A stretch of 64,000 nucleotides of DNA from Bacteroidales bacterium UBA5515 (GCA_002423895.1 DIOL01000019.1:79112-143111); one strand, 5' to 3'. Positions 19,246 through 27,240 are shown, numbered from the stretch's first letter. Notes: generated from the letters alone by a model not told the origin. Numbers and translations are program-made.

Positions 19246-20031
19246 ATGAGTGGCGGATTATATTCAATGGATAAAAAAGAATTTAGTACAGAACTAAATC
19301 TTAAAGAAGTAAAACCTTATGGTGATACTATGAACGATGGTAAAACTCAAGTGAGCTTTACCCTACCTTTGCCTTGTGGAGATGAATCAATTGAGGCAGC
19401 AAAACAACTAATGAAGAAAATGGGATTTGAAAACCCTCAAGTTGTGTTCTACAAAGAACTCACAAAAGGTTTCACTTTTTTCAATTGCTATGGTTCTTGC
19501 ACTCATACTGTTGATTACACAACAATTTCAGTTCCAAAAGTTGAAACTTCAACAATGGATATGCATGAGGTAGATGATTTTATTAAAGAAAACATTGGAA
19601 GACCTCTTGTTGTTATTGGAGCAAGCACTGGTACTGATGCCCACACTGTAGGTATTGATGCAATCATGAATATGAAAGGTTATGCAGGTCACTATGGCTT
19701 GGAAAGATATGAAATGATTGAAGCCATAAATATGGGTTCTCAAGTTACAAACGAAGACTTTATTGCAAAAGCTATTGAGCTAAAAGCCGATGCTCTTTTG
19801 GTTTCTCAAACAGTTACTCAAAAGGATGTTCATATTAAGAATTTGGTTGAATTGGTTGAAATGTTGGAAGCTGAAGGACTAAGAGATAAAGTAATTCTTT
19901 GTTGTGGTGGTCCAAGAATTTCTCACGAATTGGCAAAAGAACTTGGATATGATGCTGGATTTGGAATGAATACTTATGCTGATGATGTTGCTTCATACAT
20001 TGCTCAAGAGATGCATAAAAGATTGAAATAA
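19246..20031 (+). CDS. kamE: Lysine 5,6-aminomutase beta subunit
   Basis: 261 aa. It opens with the family's conserved N-terminus (LYSMDKKEF ... VKPYGDTMNDGKTQ). The C-terminal Rossmann domain carries the cobalamin-binding DxHxxG motif (TDAHTVGID, near residue 130) and later LLVSQTVTQKD and CCGGPRIS. The beta subunit holds adenosylcobalamin and the PLP-binding lysine for the mutase. The start is fixed by match to the family; the ATG is 4 bp after the lipoprotein stop. Confidence 0.95.
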   Translation: MSGGLYSMDKKEFSTELNLKEVKPYGDTMNDGKTQVSFTLPLPCGDESIEAAKQLMKKMGFENPQVVFYKELTKGFTFFNCYGSCTHTVDYTTISVPKVETSTMDMHEVDDFIKENIGRPLVVIGASTGTDAHTVGIDAIMNMKGYAGHYGLERYEMIEAINMGSQVTNEDFIAKAIELKADALLVSQTVTQKDVHIKNLVELVEMLEAEGLRDKVILCCGGPRISHELAKELGYDAGFGMNTYADDVASYIAQEMHKRLK

Positions 20032-20050
20032 AATAATAAGATTAAATATT

Positions 20051-20713
20051 ATGGATAAAAATGAGATAAGAGAGGTTATTGCAAAACGTGCTGCCCTCGA
20101 ATTAAAAGATGGATATATTGTAAATTTAGGAATTGGTCTTCCAACCCTAATACCAAATTATTTGAAACCAGATGTTAAGGTTTTACTTCAATCAGAAAAT
20201 GGAATTATTGGAATGGGTCCAAATCCAAAAGAAGGTGAAGAAAATAAAGAAATTGTAAATGCTGGTGGTTCTTACACATCTATTGTTGAAGGAGGAGCAA
20301 GTTTTGACAGTGCTACTTCTTTTGCCATTATTAGAGGAGGTCATGTTGATGCTTCAATTTTGGGAGCTATGCAAGTTGACGAAAAAGGTAATTTGGCAAA
20401 CTGGATGATTCCTGGTAAAAAAGTTCCTGGAATGGGTGGAGCTATGGATTTGGTTGTTGGTGCAAAGCATGTTATTTTGGCAATGGAACATACTGCAAAA
20501 GGTAGTCACAAAATCCTTAAGGAATGCACTCTCCCACTCACTGCAAAAGAACAAGTTAATTTAATCATTACTGAAATGGGTGTTATGGAAATAACTCCAG
20601 AAGGAATTGTTTTAAAAGAAATTCACCCAGAGTTTACTGTTGAACAAGTTCAAGAAGCTACAGAGGCAACTTTAATTATTGCAGATGATTTAAAACCAAT
20701 GCAATTATCATAG
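20051..20713 (+). CDS. atoA: 3-oxoacid / butyrate-acetoacetate CoA-transferase, subunit B
   Basis: 220 aa, full length for the beta subunit. It has the IVNLGIGLPTLIPNYL opening and SENGIIGMGP, whose Glu is the catalytic residue that forms the CoA thioester. GGAMDLVVGAKHVI and the GVMEITPEGI tail also fit. In lysine fermentation such an enzyme swaps CoA between butyryl-CoA and acetoacetate. The partner A subunit (atoD type) normally lies directly beside this gene but is absent here: kamE ends only 19 bp upstream. Either A is encoded elsewhere or it has been lost. Confidence 0.9.
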   Translation: MDKNEIREVIAKRAALELKDGYIVNLGIGLPTLIPNYLKPDVKVLLQSENGIIGMGPNPKEGEENKEIVNAGGSYTSIVEGGASFDSATSFAIIRGGHVDASILGAMQVDEKGNLANWMIPGKKVPGMGGAMDLVVGAKHVILAMEHTAKGSHKILKECTLPLTAKEQVNLIITEMGVMEITPEGIVLKEIHPEFTVEQVQEATEATLIIADDLKPMQLS

Positions 20714-20724
20714 AAATAAAAAAT

Positions 20725-20843
20725 AAGTACCGATAAAAAAAGACTTGATATATTCAAAAATATGACTGATATATTTCAAAATATATCTGATATATTTTAA
20801 AAAACTCGGCACTTATTTTCAATTATGATTGACTTTTTTTGAA
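20725..20843 (+). repeat. 3-unit 21-22-bp array D enclosed by inverted repeats, inside the fermentation operon
   Basis: Units at 20742-20763, 20764-20784 and 20785-20805 share CTGATATATTT and a trailing A-rich half. The array is bracketed by AAGTACCGA (20725-20733) and TCGGCACTT (20806-20814), complementary at 8 of 9 positions. The 30 bp at 20814-20843 match 8805-8834 at 28 positions. It fills most of the 163-bp gap between atoA and the thiolase gene. Here the IR arm overlaps the 30-mer only at base 20814. Confidence 0.85.
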
Positions 20844-20876
20844 CAAAACAATTAAAACAAATATTAATATAAAAAC

Positions 20877-22103
20877 ATGAGCAATATGGAAAAGGTATAT
20901 ATTGTAGCAGCAAAAAGAACTGCAATCGGAAAATTTTTAGGTTCATTATCAACTGTCCCAGTTTCAGCATTTGGAGCTACTGTAGTTGAATCAATTTTAA
21001 GTGAAACAAAAGTTAAAGCTTCTGATGTTGACGAAGTTATTGTTGGTAATGTGTTGATGGCTGGTCAGCTTCAAGGTGTTGCTCGTCAAATTTCAGTTAA
21101 TGCTGGAATACCTTACGAAGTTCCTGCTTATGGTGTTAATATGATTTGTGGTAGTGGTATGAAAGCCGTTATGAATGGTTTTGATTCCATTAGAGTTGGA
21201 AATGCTGAAATTATTATTGCTGGAGGTGCTGAAAGTATGTCTGGTGCAGGATTTATTATTCCTGCAACAATAAGAAATGGCACTAAAATGGCTGATTTCA
21301 ACGTTAAAGATCATATGATTACTGATGCTTTAACTGATGCGTTTTCAAATCTTCATATGGGTATAACTGCTGAAAATATTGCTAAAGATTTAGAAATTGA
21401 CAGAGAAGAACAAGATGCTTTATCTATTCAATCTCAAGAAAGAGCAATCAATGCAATTGATAATGGAAAGTTTAAAGATGAGATTGTTCCAATTGAGGTT
21501 AAATTCAAAAAGTTCTCAAAAATGTTTGAAGAAGATGAATTTCCTAACAGAGAAACTTCATTAGAAAAGCTTTCTTTCTTAAGACCTGCTTTCCAAAATC
21601 CAGGCACAGTAACTGCTGGAAATGCTTCTGGTATTAACGATGGAGCTGCATTTGTTATGTTGGCTTCTGAATCAGCAGTTAAGAAATATAATTTAAAACC
21701 TTTAGTAGAAATTGTTGCTGTTGGTCAAGGTGGTGTTAATCCAGCTAAGATGGGATTAGGTCCTGTTCCAGCAATCAAATCTGCTCTTTCAAGAACTGAA
21801 TTAAAATTAAAAGATATAGAACTATTTGAACTAAACGAAGCATTTGCAGCTCAAGCTCTTGGAGTTCGTCAATTGTTATGTCAACAACATAATGTTACAC
21901 CTGAATGGATAAATGAAAGATGTAATGTTAATGGTGGAGCTATTGCACTTGGACACCCTGTTGGAGCTTCTGGCTGTAGAATCATTGTTACTCTAATTCA
22001 CGAAATGCTAAGAAGTAAAAAAGAATTAGGTCTTGCATCTCTATGTATTGGAGGAGGAATGGGAACCGCTATTATTGTGAAAAACACAAAACTTAATATT
22101 TGA
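20877..22103 (+). CDS. Acetyl-CoA C-acetyltransferase (thiolase)
   Basis: 408 aa. The nucleophilic Cys is in NMICGSGMKAV (near residue 90), and the C-terminal active-site elements are NEAFAAQ and GGAIALGHPVGASGCRI. It interconverts two acetyl-CoA with acetoacetyl-CoA. In this block it can either cleave acetoacetyl-CoA from lysine breakdown or feed the butyryl-CoA branch encoded next. A second in-frame ATG (20886) is an alternative start. The repeat array upstream separates it from atoA. Confidence 0.94.
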   Translation: MSNMEKVYIVAAKRTAIGKFLGSLSTVPVSAFGATVVESILSETKVKASDVDEVIVGNVLMAGQLQGVARQISVNAGIPYEVPAYGVNMICGSGMKAVMNGFDSIRVGNAEIIIAGGAESMSGAGFIIPATIRNGTKMADFNVKDHMITDALTDAFSNLHMGITAENIAKDLEIDREEQDALSIQSQERAINAIDNGKFKDEIVPIEVKFKKFSKMFEEDEFPNRETSLEKLSFLRPAFQNPGTVTAGNASGINDGAAFVMLASESAVKKYNLKPLVEIVAVGQGGVNPAKMGLGPVPAIKSALSRTELKLKDIELFELNEAFAAQALGVRQLLCQQHNVTPEWINERCNVNGGAIALGHPVGASGCRIIVTLIHEMLRSKKELGLASLCIGGGMGTAIIVKNTKLNI

Positions 22104-22109
22104 TGTAAT

Positions 22110-22517
22110 ATGACAAAAATAAAAGTAGGCGAAACTTACACGCAAAACGTTAGATATACTCAAGCAAATGTTGATATGTTTGCTAAAATATCTGGTGACA
22201 ACAACCCAATCCACATTGATGCAGATTATGCAGCAAAAACACCTTTTGGCAAGCCAATTGTTCATGGTTTTTTTGCTGGAGCAATCTTTTCAAAGGTTTT
22301 TGGTACACAATGGCCAGGAGAAGGAACAATATACATGTTCCAAGATATGGCTTTCTTAGCTCCTGTTTTTGTTGAAAATGACTACATTGCTAAATTTGAA
22401 GTAATGGAAATCAATGAAGAAAAACATCGTGGAGTTATTAAATGTACTTTAGAAGACCTTCAAGGAAAAGTTCTTATTTCCGGTCAAGCTAAATTAATGC
22501 ACAAAGAAAAATTTTAA
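22110..22517 (+). CDS. phaJ: MaoC-like (R)-specific enoyl-CoA hydratase
   Basis: 135 aa, single hot-dog fold. The hydratase-2 signature FAKISGDNNPIHIDADYA holds the catalytic Asp and His, followed by the GKPIVHGFFAGAIFS helix. It interconverts (R)-3-hydroxyacyl-CoA and trans-2-enoyl-CoA. Placed between thiolase and an SDR reductase, it most likely dehydrates (R)-3-hydroxybutyryl-CoA to crotonyl-CoA. A 3-aminobutyryl-CoA ammonia-lyase (Kal) role was considered, because Kal is also a small hot-dog protein, but the classic hydratase motif argues against it. Confidence 0.85.
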   Translation: MTKIKVGETYTQNVRYTQANVDMFAKISGDNNPIHIDADYAAKTPFGKPIVHGFFAGAIFSKVFGTQWPGEGTIYMFQDMAFLAPVFVENDYIAKFEVMEINEEKHRGVIKCTLEDLQGKVLISGQAKLMHKEKF

Positions 22518-22529
22518 TTATTTAGTAAA

Positions 22530-23258
22530 ATGAAAAGATTAGAAAATAAAATAGCCATCATTACAGGAGGAGCTTCTGGGATTGGCAAAGCAACAGCAGA
22601 AAAATTTGTTCAAGAAGGAGCAAAAGTAATTATTTGGGACCTAAACGAACAAAGAGGAAACGAAGTGGCTAAAGAACTTGGAGCAAAATTTGCTAAGGTT
22701 AACACTTCAAACTACCAAGATATTGAAAAAGCTGCAAAAGCAGTTAATGATGAATTTGGCAGAATTGATATCCTAATCAATAATGCTGGAATCACTCGCG
22801 ACAGCAGTGTTAAGAAAATGACTGTTGAACAATGGCAACAAGTTATTGATGTAAACCTTTCAGGGGTTTTCTATTGTTCAAAAATAATTAGTGAATATAT
22901 GGTTGTTAATGGCTGGGGAAGAATTGTTAATGCATCCTCTGTTGTTGGTTTATATGGAAACTTTGGTCAAGCAAACTATGTTGCAACAAAAGCTGGTTTA
23001 ATTGGTATGACTAAGACTTTTGCAAGAGAGTTTGGCAAAAAAGGTATTACTGTTAATGCAATTGCTCCTGGTTTTATTTCAACAGAAATGGTTGCTGCAA
23101 TGCCTGAGGAAGTTTTGGCTGGAATGAAAGCTAAGGTTCCAATTGGAAGATTGGGAGATCCAAAAGAAATTGCAAATGCATATTGTTTCTTAGCTTCAGA
23201 TGAAGCATCCTATATAAATGGACACACTCTAAGTGTTGATGGAGGAATGACTGTATAG
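22530..23258 (+). CDS. phaB: SDR-family acetoacetyl-CoA reductase (PhaB/FabG type)
   Basis: 242 aa. Rossmann TGGASGIG near residues 11-18, NNAG near 86, catalytic Ser in NASSV and Tyr-x3-Lys in NYVATKAG. The tail GGMTV is usual for the family. FabG and PhaB are hard to separate by sequence; the neighbours (thiolase, (R)-hydratase, butyryl-CoA dehydrogenase) favour acetoacetyl-CoA to (R)-3-hydroxybutyryl-CoA, usually with NADPH. It starts 12 bp after the hydratase gene, so the two are cotranscribed. Confidence 0.85.
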   Translation: MKRLENKIAIITGGASGIGKATAEKFVQEGAKVIIWDLNEQRGNEVAKELGAKFAKVNTSNYQDIEKAAKAVNDEFGRIDILINNAGITRDSSVKKMTVEQWQQVIDVNLSGVFYCSKIISEYMVVNGWGRIVNASSVVGLYGNFGQANYVATKAGLIGMTKTFAREFGKKGITVNAIAPGFISTEMVAAMPEEVLAGMKAKVPIGRLGDPKEIANAYCFLASDEASYINGHTLSVDGGMTV

Positions 23259-23296
23259 TTTTTTAAAGAACTCTAAAAGATTTAAACAACAAATTT

Positions 23297-23324
23297 AAGG
23301 CGAGTTATTATTTCTCGCCTTTTA
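23297..23324 (+). terminator. Hairpin with short T-run just before the butyryl-CoA dehydrogenase start
   Basis: A perfect 8-bp stem AAGGCGAG / CTCGCCTT with a 9-nt loop and TTTT ending, only ~15 bp before the next ATG. There is little room for a separate promoter after it, so it may be a leaky terminator or an mRNA processing/stability stem within the operon. Confidence 0.65.
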
Positions 23325-23338
23325 ATTAATTAATAACT

Positions 23339-24478
23339 ATGGATTTTAATATATCAAAACAAGAAGAACTCTTTTTACAAATGATAAGAGAGTTTGCTGA
23401 AAACGAAATTAAACCAATTGCCGCAGAAATTGACGAGCAGGAAAAATTTCCTGTTGAAACAGTTGAAAAAATGGGCAAATTAGGAATTATGGGTATTCCT
23501 ATTCCTGTTGAATACGGTGGACAAGGAAGTACAAATCAAATCTATTCAATGGCTGTTGAAGAAATATCACGCGTTTGTGGTACTACTGGAGTTGTTGTTT
23601 CTGCTCACACTTCACTTTGTGCTGATCCAATCATGAACTTTGGAACAGAAGAACAAAAACAAAAATACTTACCAAAACTTGCCTCAGGAGAATGGGTTGG
23701 AGCATTTGGACTAACTGAACCGAATGCTGGAACAGATGCAGCTATGCAACAAACTACTGCAGAAGATGCTGGAGATAAATGGATTTTGAATGGTTCAAAA
23801 ATCTTTATCACAAATGCAGAATATGCTCATGTATATGTTATTATTGCAATGACCGATAAGTCTCAAGGAACAAAGGGAATTTCTGCTTTCATTGTTGAAA
23901 AAGGAACTCCTGGATTCACTATTGGAAAGAAAGAAAAGAAATTAGGTATTCGTGGTTCTTCCACTTGTGAACTAATATTTGAAAACTGTGAAATTCCAAA
24001 AGAAAACTTATTAGGAAAATTAGGAAAAGGTTTTTCTTTAGCAATGAAAACATTGGATGGAGGAAGAATTGGAATTGCAGCTCAAGCATTAGGAATTGCT
24101 CAAGGTGCAATGGACGAAACTGTAAAATATACTAAGGAAAGAAAACAATTTGGAAAAGCAATTGCAAAATTCCAAAATACTCAATTCCAATTAGCAGATA
24201 TGGAAACAAAAGTTCAGGCTGCTCGCCTGCTTGTTAGAAGTGCTGCTTTCAAAAAAGATCAAAAATTACCTTTTTCTGTTGATGCTGCAATGGCTAAGCT
24301 TTTTGCTGCTGAAACAGCAATGGAAGTAACAACAAAAGCTATTCAATATCATGGAGGATATGGCTACACAAGAGAATATCCTGTCGAAAGAATGTTTAGA
24401 GATGCAAAAATCACTGAAATTTACGAAGGAACATCAGAGGTCCAAAGAATGGTTATTGCAGGTAATTTATTAAAGTAA
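23339..24478 (+). CDS. bcd: Butyryl-CoA (short-chain acyl-CoA) dehydrogenase
   Basis: 379 aa, standard length. FAD/substrate motifs include FGLTEPNAGTDA, FITNAEYAHVYVI, CELIFENCEIPKENLLG and the C-terminal YHGGYGYTREYPVERMFRDAKI. The catalytic base is the Glu in IYEGTSEVQRM. It reduces crotonyl-CoA to butyryl-CoA. The electron-transferring flavoprotein genes follow 13 bp later, the usual arrangement for an electron-bifurcating Bcd/EtfAB complex that also reduces ferredoxin. Confidence 0.95.
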   Translation: MDFNISKQEELFLQMIREFAENEIKPIAAEIDEQEKFPVETVEKMGKLGIMGIPIPVEYGGQGSTNQIYSMAVEEISRVCGTTGVVVSAHTSLCADPIMNFGTEEQKQKYLPKLASGEWVGAFGLTEPNAGTDAAMQQTTAEDAGDKWILNGSKIFITNAEYAHVYVIIAMTDKSQGTKGISAFIVEKGTPGFTIGKKEKKLGIRGSSTCELIFENCEIPKENLLGKLGKGFSLAMKTLDGGRIGIAAQALGIAQGAMDETVKYTKERKQFGKAIAKFQNTQFQLADMETKVQAARLLVRSAAFKKDQKLPFSVDAAMAKLFAAETAMEVTTKAIQYHGGYGYTREYPVERMFRDAKITEIYEGTSEVQRMVIAGNLLK

Positions 24479-24491
24479 AAACAAAACAAAA

Positions 24492-25274
24492 ATGAAAATA
24501 GTAGTTTGTATAAAACAAGTTCCTGACACAACTGAGGTTAAACTTGATCCAGTTACAGGAACATTGATTAGAGATGGAGTTCCAAGTATAATGAACCCTG
24601 ATGATAAAAGTGGGTTGGAATTAGCACTTGAACTAAAAGATAAATTTGGAGCAGAGGTTACAGTTATAACTATGGGACCTATGCAAGCAGAAGCTGTTTT
24701 AAGAGAAGCTTTTGCAATGGGTGTTGATAAAGCAATACTCCTTTCAGACAGAAAATTTGCTGGAGCTGATACTCTTGCAACTTCAAATGCTTTGGCTGGA
24801 GCAATTCGCACATTAGAATATGATTTAGTTATTACAGGTCGTCAAGCAATTGATGGAGATACAGCACAAGTTGGTCCTCAAATTGCAGAACATTTGGATA
24901 TACCTCAAGTCAGCTATCTTCTAAGTTTGGATTATGATGGTAAAAACATTTTCACCATTAAAAAACAAACTGAAGATGGATATCAAATTGTTGAAGTTGA
25001 TGGTCCATGCTTAGTTACTGTTCTTTCAAATGCTAACAAACCAAGATATATGTCAGTTAGAGGTATTATGGAAGCTTTTGATAAGGAAGTTGAAGTTTGG
25101 TCAGCAGATAAAATTGATGTTGATGAAGCTAAATTAGGACTTAAGGGCTCTCCTACCAAAGTTAAAAAAGCATTCACTAAGGGTATTAAATCTGCTGGTC
25201 AGGTTTACGAAGTAGGTACTGAAGAAGCAATAGGTATAATAATTAGCAAGTTAAAAGAAAAATTTATAATCTAA
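24492..25274 (+). CDS. etfB: Electron transfer flavoprotein beta subunit
   Basis: 260 aa. It opens MKIVVCIKQVPDTTEVKLDP, followed by GVDKAILLSD and the nucleotide-binding TGRQAIDGDTAQVGPQIAEHL. The DGDTAQVGP form is typical of EtfB from anaerobic, bifurcation-type Bcd complexes, not of the mitochondrial electron-carrier type; this is recalled family knowledge. With EtfA and Bcd it probably couples NADH oxidation to crotonyl-CoA and ferredoxin reduction. Confidence 0.94.
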   Translation: MKIVVCIKQVPDTTEVKLDPVTGTLIRDGVPSIMNPDDKSGLELALELKDKFGAEVTVITMGPMQAEAVLREAFAMGVDKAILLSDRKFAGADTLATSNALAGAIRTLEYDLVITGRQAIDGDTAQVGPQIAEHLDIPQVSYLLSLDYDGKNIFTIKKQTEDGYQIVEVDGPCLVTVLSNANKPRYMSVRGIMEAFDKEVEVWSADKIDVDEAKLGLKGSPTKVKKAFTKGIKSAGQVYEVGTEEAIGIIISKLKEKFII

Positions 25275-25292
25275 TAATAAGGAGTAACTAAA

Positions 25293-26300
25293 ATGAATAA
25301 ATCAGAATATAAAAACGTATTTGTTTTTGCAGAACAAAGAGAAGGTAAGATTCAAAGTGTTGCTATTGAATTATTAGGTAAAGCACGTAATCTTGCTGAC
25401 GACCTTCAAGAAGATGTTTATGCTATCTTGTTAGGTGGGAAAAATATTGAAGAAAAAGCTCAAACTTTAATTTCTTATGGAGCAAACAAAGTTATTGTTG
25501 CTTCATGTGATGAATTGGAAAACTTTACAACAGAAAGCTATGCTCAAGCAATAACTCAAATTTCAAATGAATTTAAGCCTTCAATAATTCTTTTTGGAGC
25601 AACAACAATTGGTAGAGATCTTGGTCCAAGACTTTCAGCTCGTCTTACAACTGGATTAACAGCTGACTGTACAAAACTTGAAATTTCAGAAGAAAAAGAA
25701 TTACTTATGACTCGTCCAGCATTTGGAGGAAATCTTATGGCAACAATTGTTTGCTCTGAACATCGTCCTCAAATGTCAACTGTTCGTCCAGGAGTTATGA
25801 AAGCTCTTGATAAAGACGAAAACAGAAAAGGCGAAATCATCAAAACAACCATTAACTTCAACAAAGACAAGTTTAAAGTTAGAATTAAGGAAACAGTTAA
25901 AGAAAAAAGCAGCATGATTGATATTTCTGATGCTAAAGTTCTTGTTTCTGGAGGTCGTGGTGTTGGAACTGAAAACGGATTTAAAAAGCTTCAAGAACTT
26001 GCAAAAATATTAGATGCTGAAGTTTCTGCTTCAAGAGCTATGGTTGATGCAGGACTTGTTGACCATAAACGTCAAGTTGGACAAACTGGACAAACTGTTA
26101 GACCAGACCTTTATTTTGCATTTGGTATTTCAGGAGCAATTCAACACGTTGCAGGTATGGAAGAAAGTGATTTTATTATTGCTGTTAATAAAGACCGCTA
26201 TGCTCCTATTATGCAAATTGCAGATTTAGGTATTGTTGGAGATTGCAAAAGTATTATTCCAGCTTTAATTGAAAGACTAAGCAATAAAATTAAAGATTAA
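25293..26300 (+). CDS. etfA: Electron transfer flavoprotein alpha subunit
   Basis: 335 aa. The C-terminal FAD-binding domain has the signature SGGRGVGTENGF, then SRAMVDAGLVDHKRQVGQTG, LYFAFGISGAIQH and VNKDRYAPIMQIADLGIVGD. It forms the heterodimer with EtfB, 18 bp upstream. It is the last gene of the fermentation block and is followed by a strong terminator. Reduced ferredoxin from this complex could feed the [FeFe] hydrogenase implied by hydE later in the window. Confidence 0.95.
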   Translation: MNKSEYKNVFVFAEQREGKIQSVAIELLGKARNLADDLQEDVYAILLGGKNIEEKAQTLISYGANKVIVASCDELENFTTESYAQAITQISNEFKPSIILFGATTIGRDLGPRLSARLTTGLTADCTKLEISEEKELLMTRPAFGGNLMATIVCSEHRPQMSTVRPGVMKALDKDENRKGEIIKTTINFNKDKFKVRIKETVKEKSSMIDISDAKVLVSGGRGVGTENGFKKLQELAKILDAEVSASRAMVDAGLVDHKRQVGQTGQTVRPDLYFAFGISGAIQHVAGMEESDFIIAVNKDRYAPIMQIADLGIVGDCKSIIPALIERLSNKIKD

Positions 26301-26327
26301 AATTAGTTTAATAATACATTCATTAAG

Positions 26328-26362
26328 AGCAGTAGTTTTATTATTTAACTACTGCTTTTTTT
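26328..26362 (+). terminator. Intrinsic terminator of the fermentation operon
   Basis: A perfect 10-bp stem AGCAGTAGTT / AACTACTGCT, 9-nt loop, then six T. Confidence 0.88.
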
Positions 26363-26374
26363 AATTGTTTTCTT

Positions 26375-26382
26375 TATCTTTG
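26375..26382 (+). promoter_or_regulatory. -7 box (TATCTTTG) for the DUF5131 gene
   Basis: Exact TAnnTTTG, 40 bp before the ATG at 26422 and just after the operon terminator. Confidence 0.55.
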
Positions 26383-26421
26383 CAGTGATTTAAGTTTTAT
26401 TGTCTTTTTATTCTATTGGAA

Positions 26422-27153
26422 ATGTCAGTTACTTGGAATTTATGGCATGGTTGTCAAAAGATTAGTCAAGGATGTAAGAATTGCTATGTTTATCGTCAAG
26501 ATGAAAAACATGGAAAAGATAGCAGTGTGGTTACTAAAACAGCCAATTTTAATCTTCCAATAAAAAGGAAAAGAGATAAATCATATAAGATTCCTTCAGG
26601 AGAAATTGTTTACACTTGCTTTACTTCCGATTTTTTTGTTGAAGGTGCTGACAAATGGAGAAAGGAAGCCTGGGAAATGATTAAAACTCGTAGTGACCTG
26701 ATCTTTTTTATTATCACTAAACGCATTGACAGGTTTACGGTTGAATTGCCTGAGGACTGGAATGATGGTTATGATAATGTTGTAATTGCTTCCACGGTTG
26801 AAAACCAAGAAATGGCGGATTATAGAATTCCTATTCTTAAGAAACTTCCAATTAAACATAAACTAATAACTTGTGCACCTTTGTTAGAAGAAATTAATCT
26901 TACACTTTATCTTGACAATACAATTGAAGAAGTTTCGGCTGGTGGTGAATCTGGCAATGAAGCAAGAGAATGTAATTACAATTGGATATTAAATATTCGT
27001 AATCAATGTATTGAAAAAGATATTCCCTTTTGGTTCCATCAAACTGGTGCAAGACTAAGAAAAGATGGTAAACTATACAGAATCAAACGCCCCTATCAAC
27101 ATTCCCAAGCAAGAAAAGCAAACATCAATTACAAAACAAATCATAATTTTTAA
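26422..27153 (+). CDS. DUF5131 (phage Gp37/Gp68-like) family protein
   Basis: 243 aa from the ATG; an in-frame TTG six bases upstream is less likely. Conserved family opening WNLWHGCQKISQGCKNCYVYR, with a Cys-x6-Cys-x2-Cys arrangement suggestive of metal or Fe-S binding. It continues with IVYTCFTSDFFVEGADKWR and an AGGESGNEAREC segment, and WFHQTGAR near the C-terminus. The family occurs in phages and in bacterial chromosomes, and its biochemical role is not established. No other phage-like genes are nearby. Confidence 0.82.
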   Translation: MSVTWNLWHGCQKISQGCKNCYVYRQDEKHGKDSSVVTKTANFNLPIKRKRDKSYKIPSGEIVYTCFTSDFFVEGADKWRKEAWEMIKTRSDLIFFIITKRIDRFTVELPEDWNDGYDNVVIASTVENQEMADYRIPILKKLPIKHKLITCAPLLEEINLTLYLDNTIEEVSAGGESGNEARECNYNWILNIRNQCIEKDIPFWFHQTGARLRKDGKLYRIKRPYQHSQARKANINYKTNHNF

Positions 27154-27210
27154 TTGATTTTGCAATAAGAAAAATTTTTCAGCTCTTGTCTGTTTTAATA
27201 ATTAAAATCC

Positions 27211-27218
27211 TATATTTG
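27211..27218 (+). promoter_or_regulatory. -7 box (TATATTTG) for the TPR gene
   Basis: Exact TAnnTTTG, 22 bp before the ATG. A TTG lies 22 bp upstream, slightly longer than the usual spacing. Confidence 0.5.
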
Positions 27219-27240
27219 CAGAAATTTAAAAGAAATAAAC

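Noticed and set aside
22110..22517. 3-aminobutyryl-CoA ammonia-lyase (kal), expected near kamDE
   Set aside because: The protein carries the MaoC/PhaJ hydratase signature with the catalytic Asp and His and is followed by an SDR reductase, so (R)-enoyl-CoA hydratase fits better.
24470..24811. Antisense frame opposite etfB (113 aa)
   Set aside because: It is a shadow of a conserved gene, with no recognisable domain or promoter. The same holds for antisense frames at 11779-12111, 36799-37140 and 12938-13210.
26422..27153. Prophage remnant around the DUF5131 (phage Gp37/Gp68-like) gene
   Set aside because: It is a single gene with its own host-type promoter between host genes. No integrase, capsid or attachment repeats were seen.
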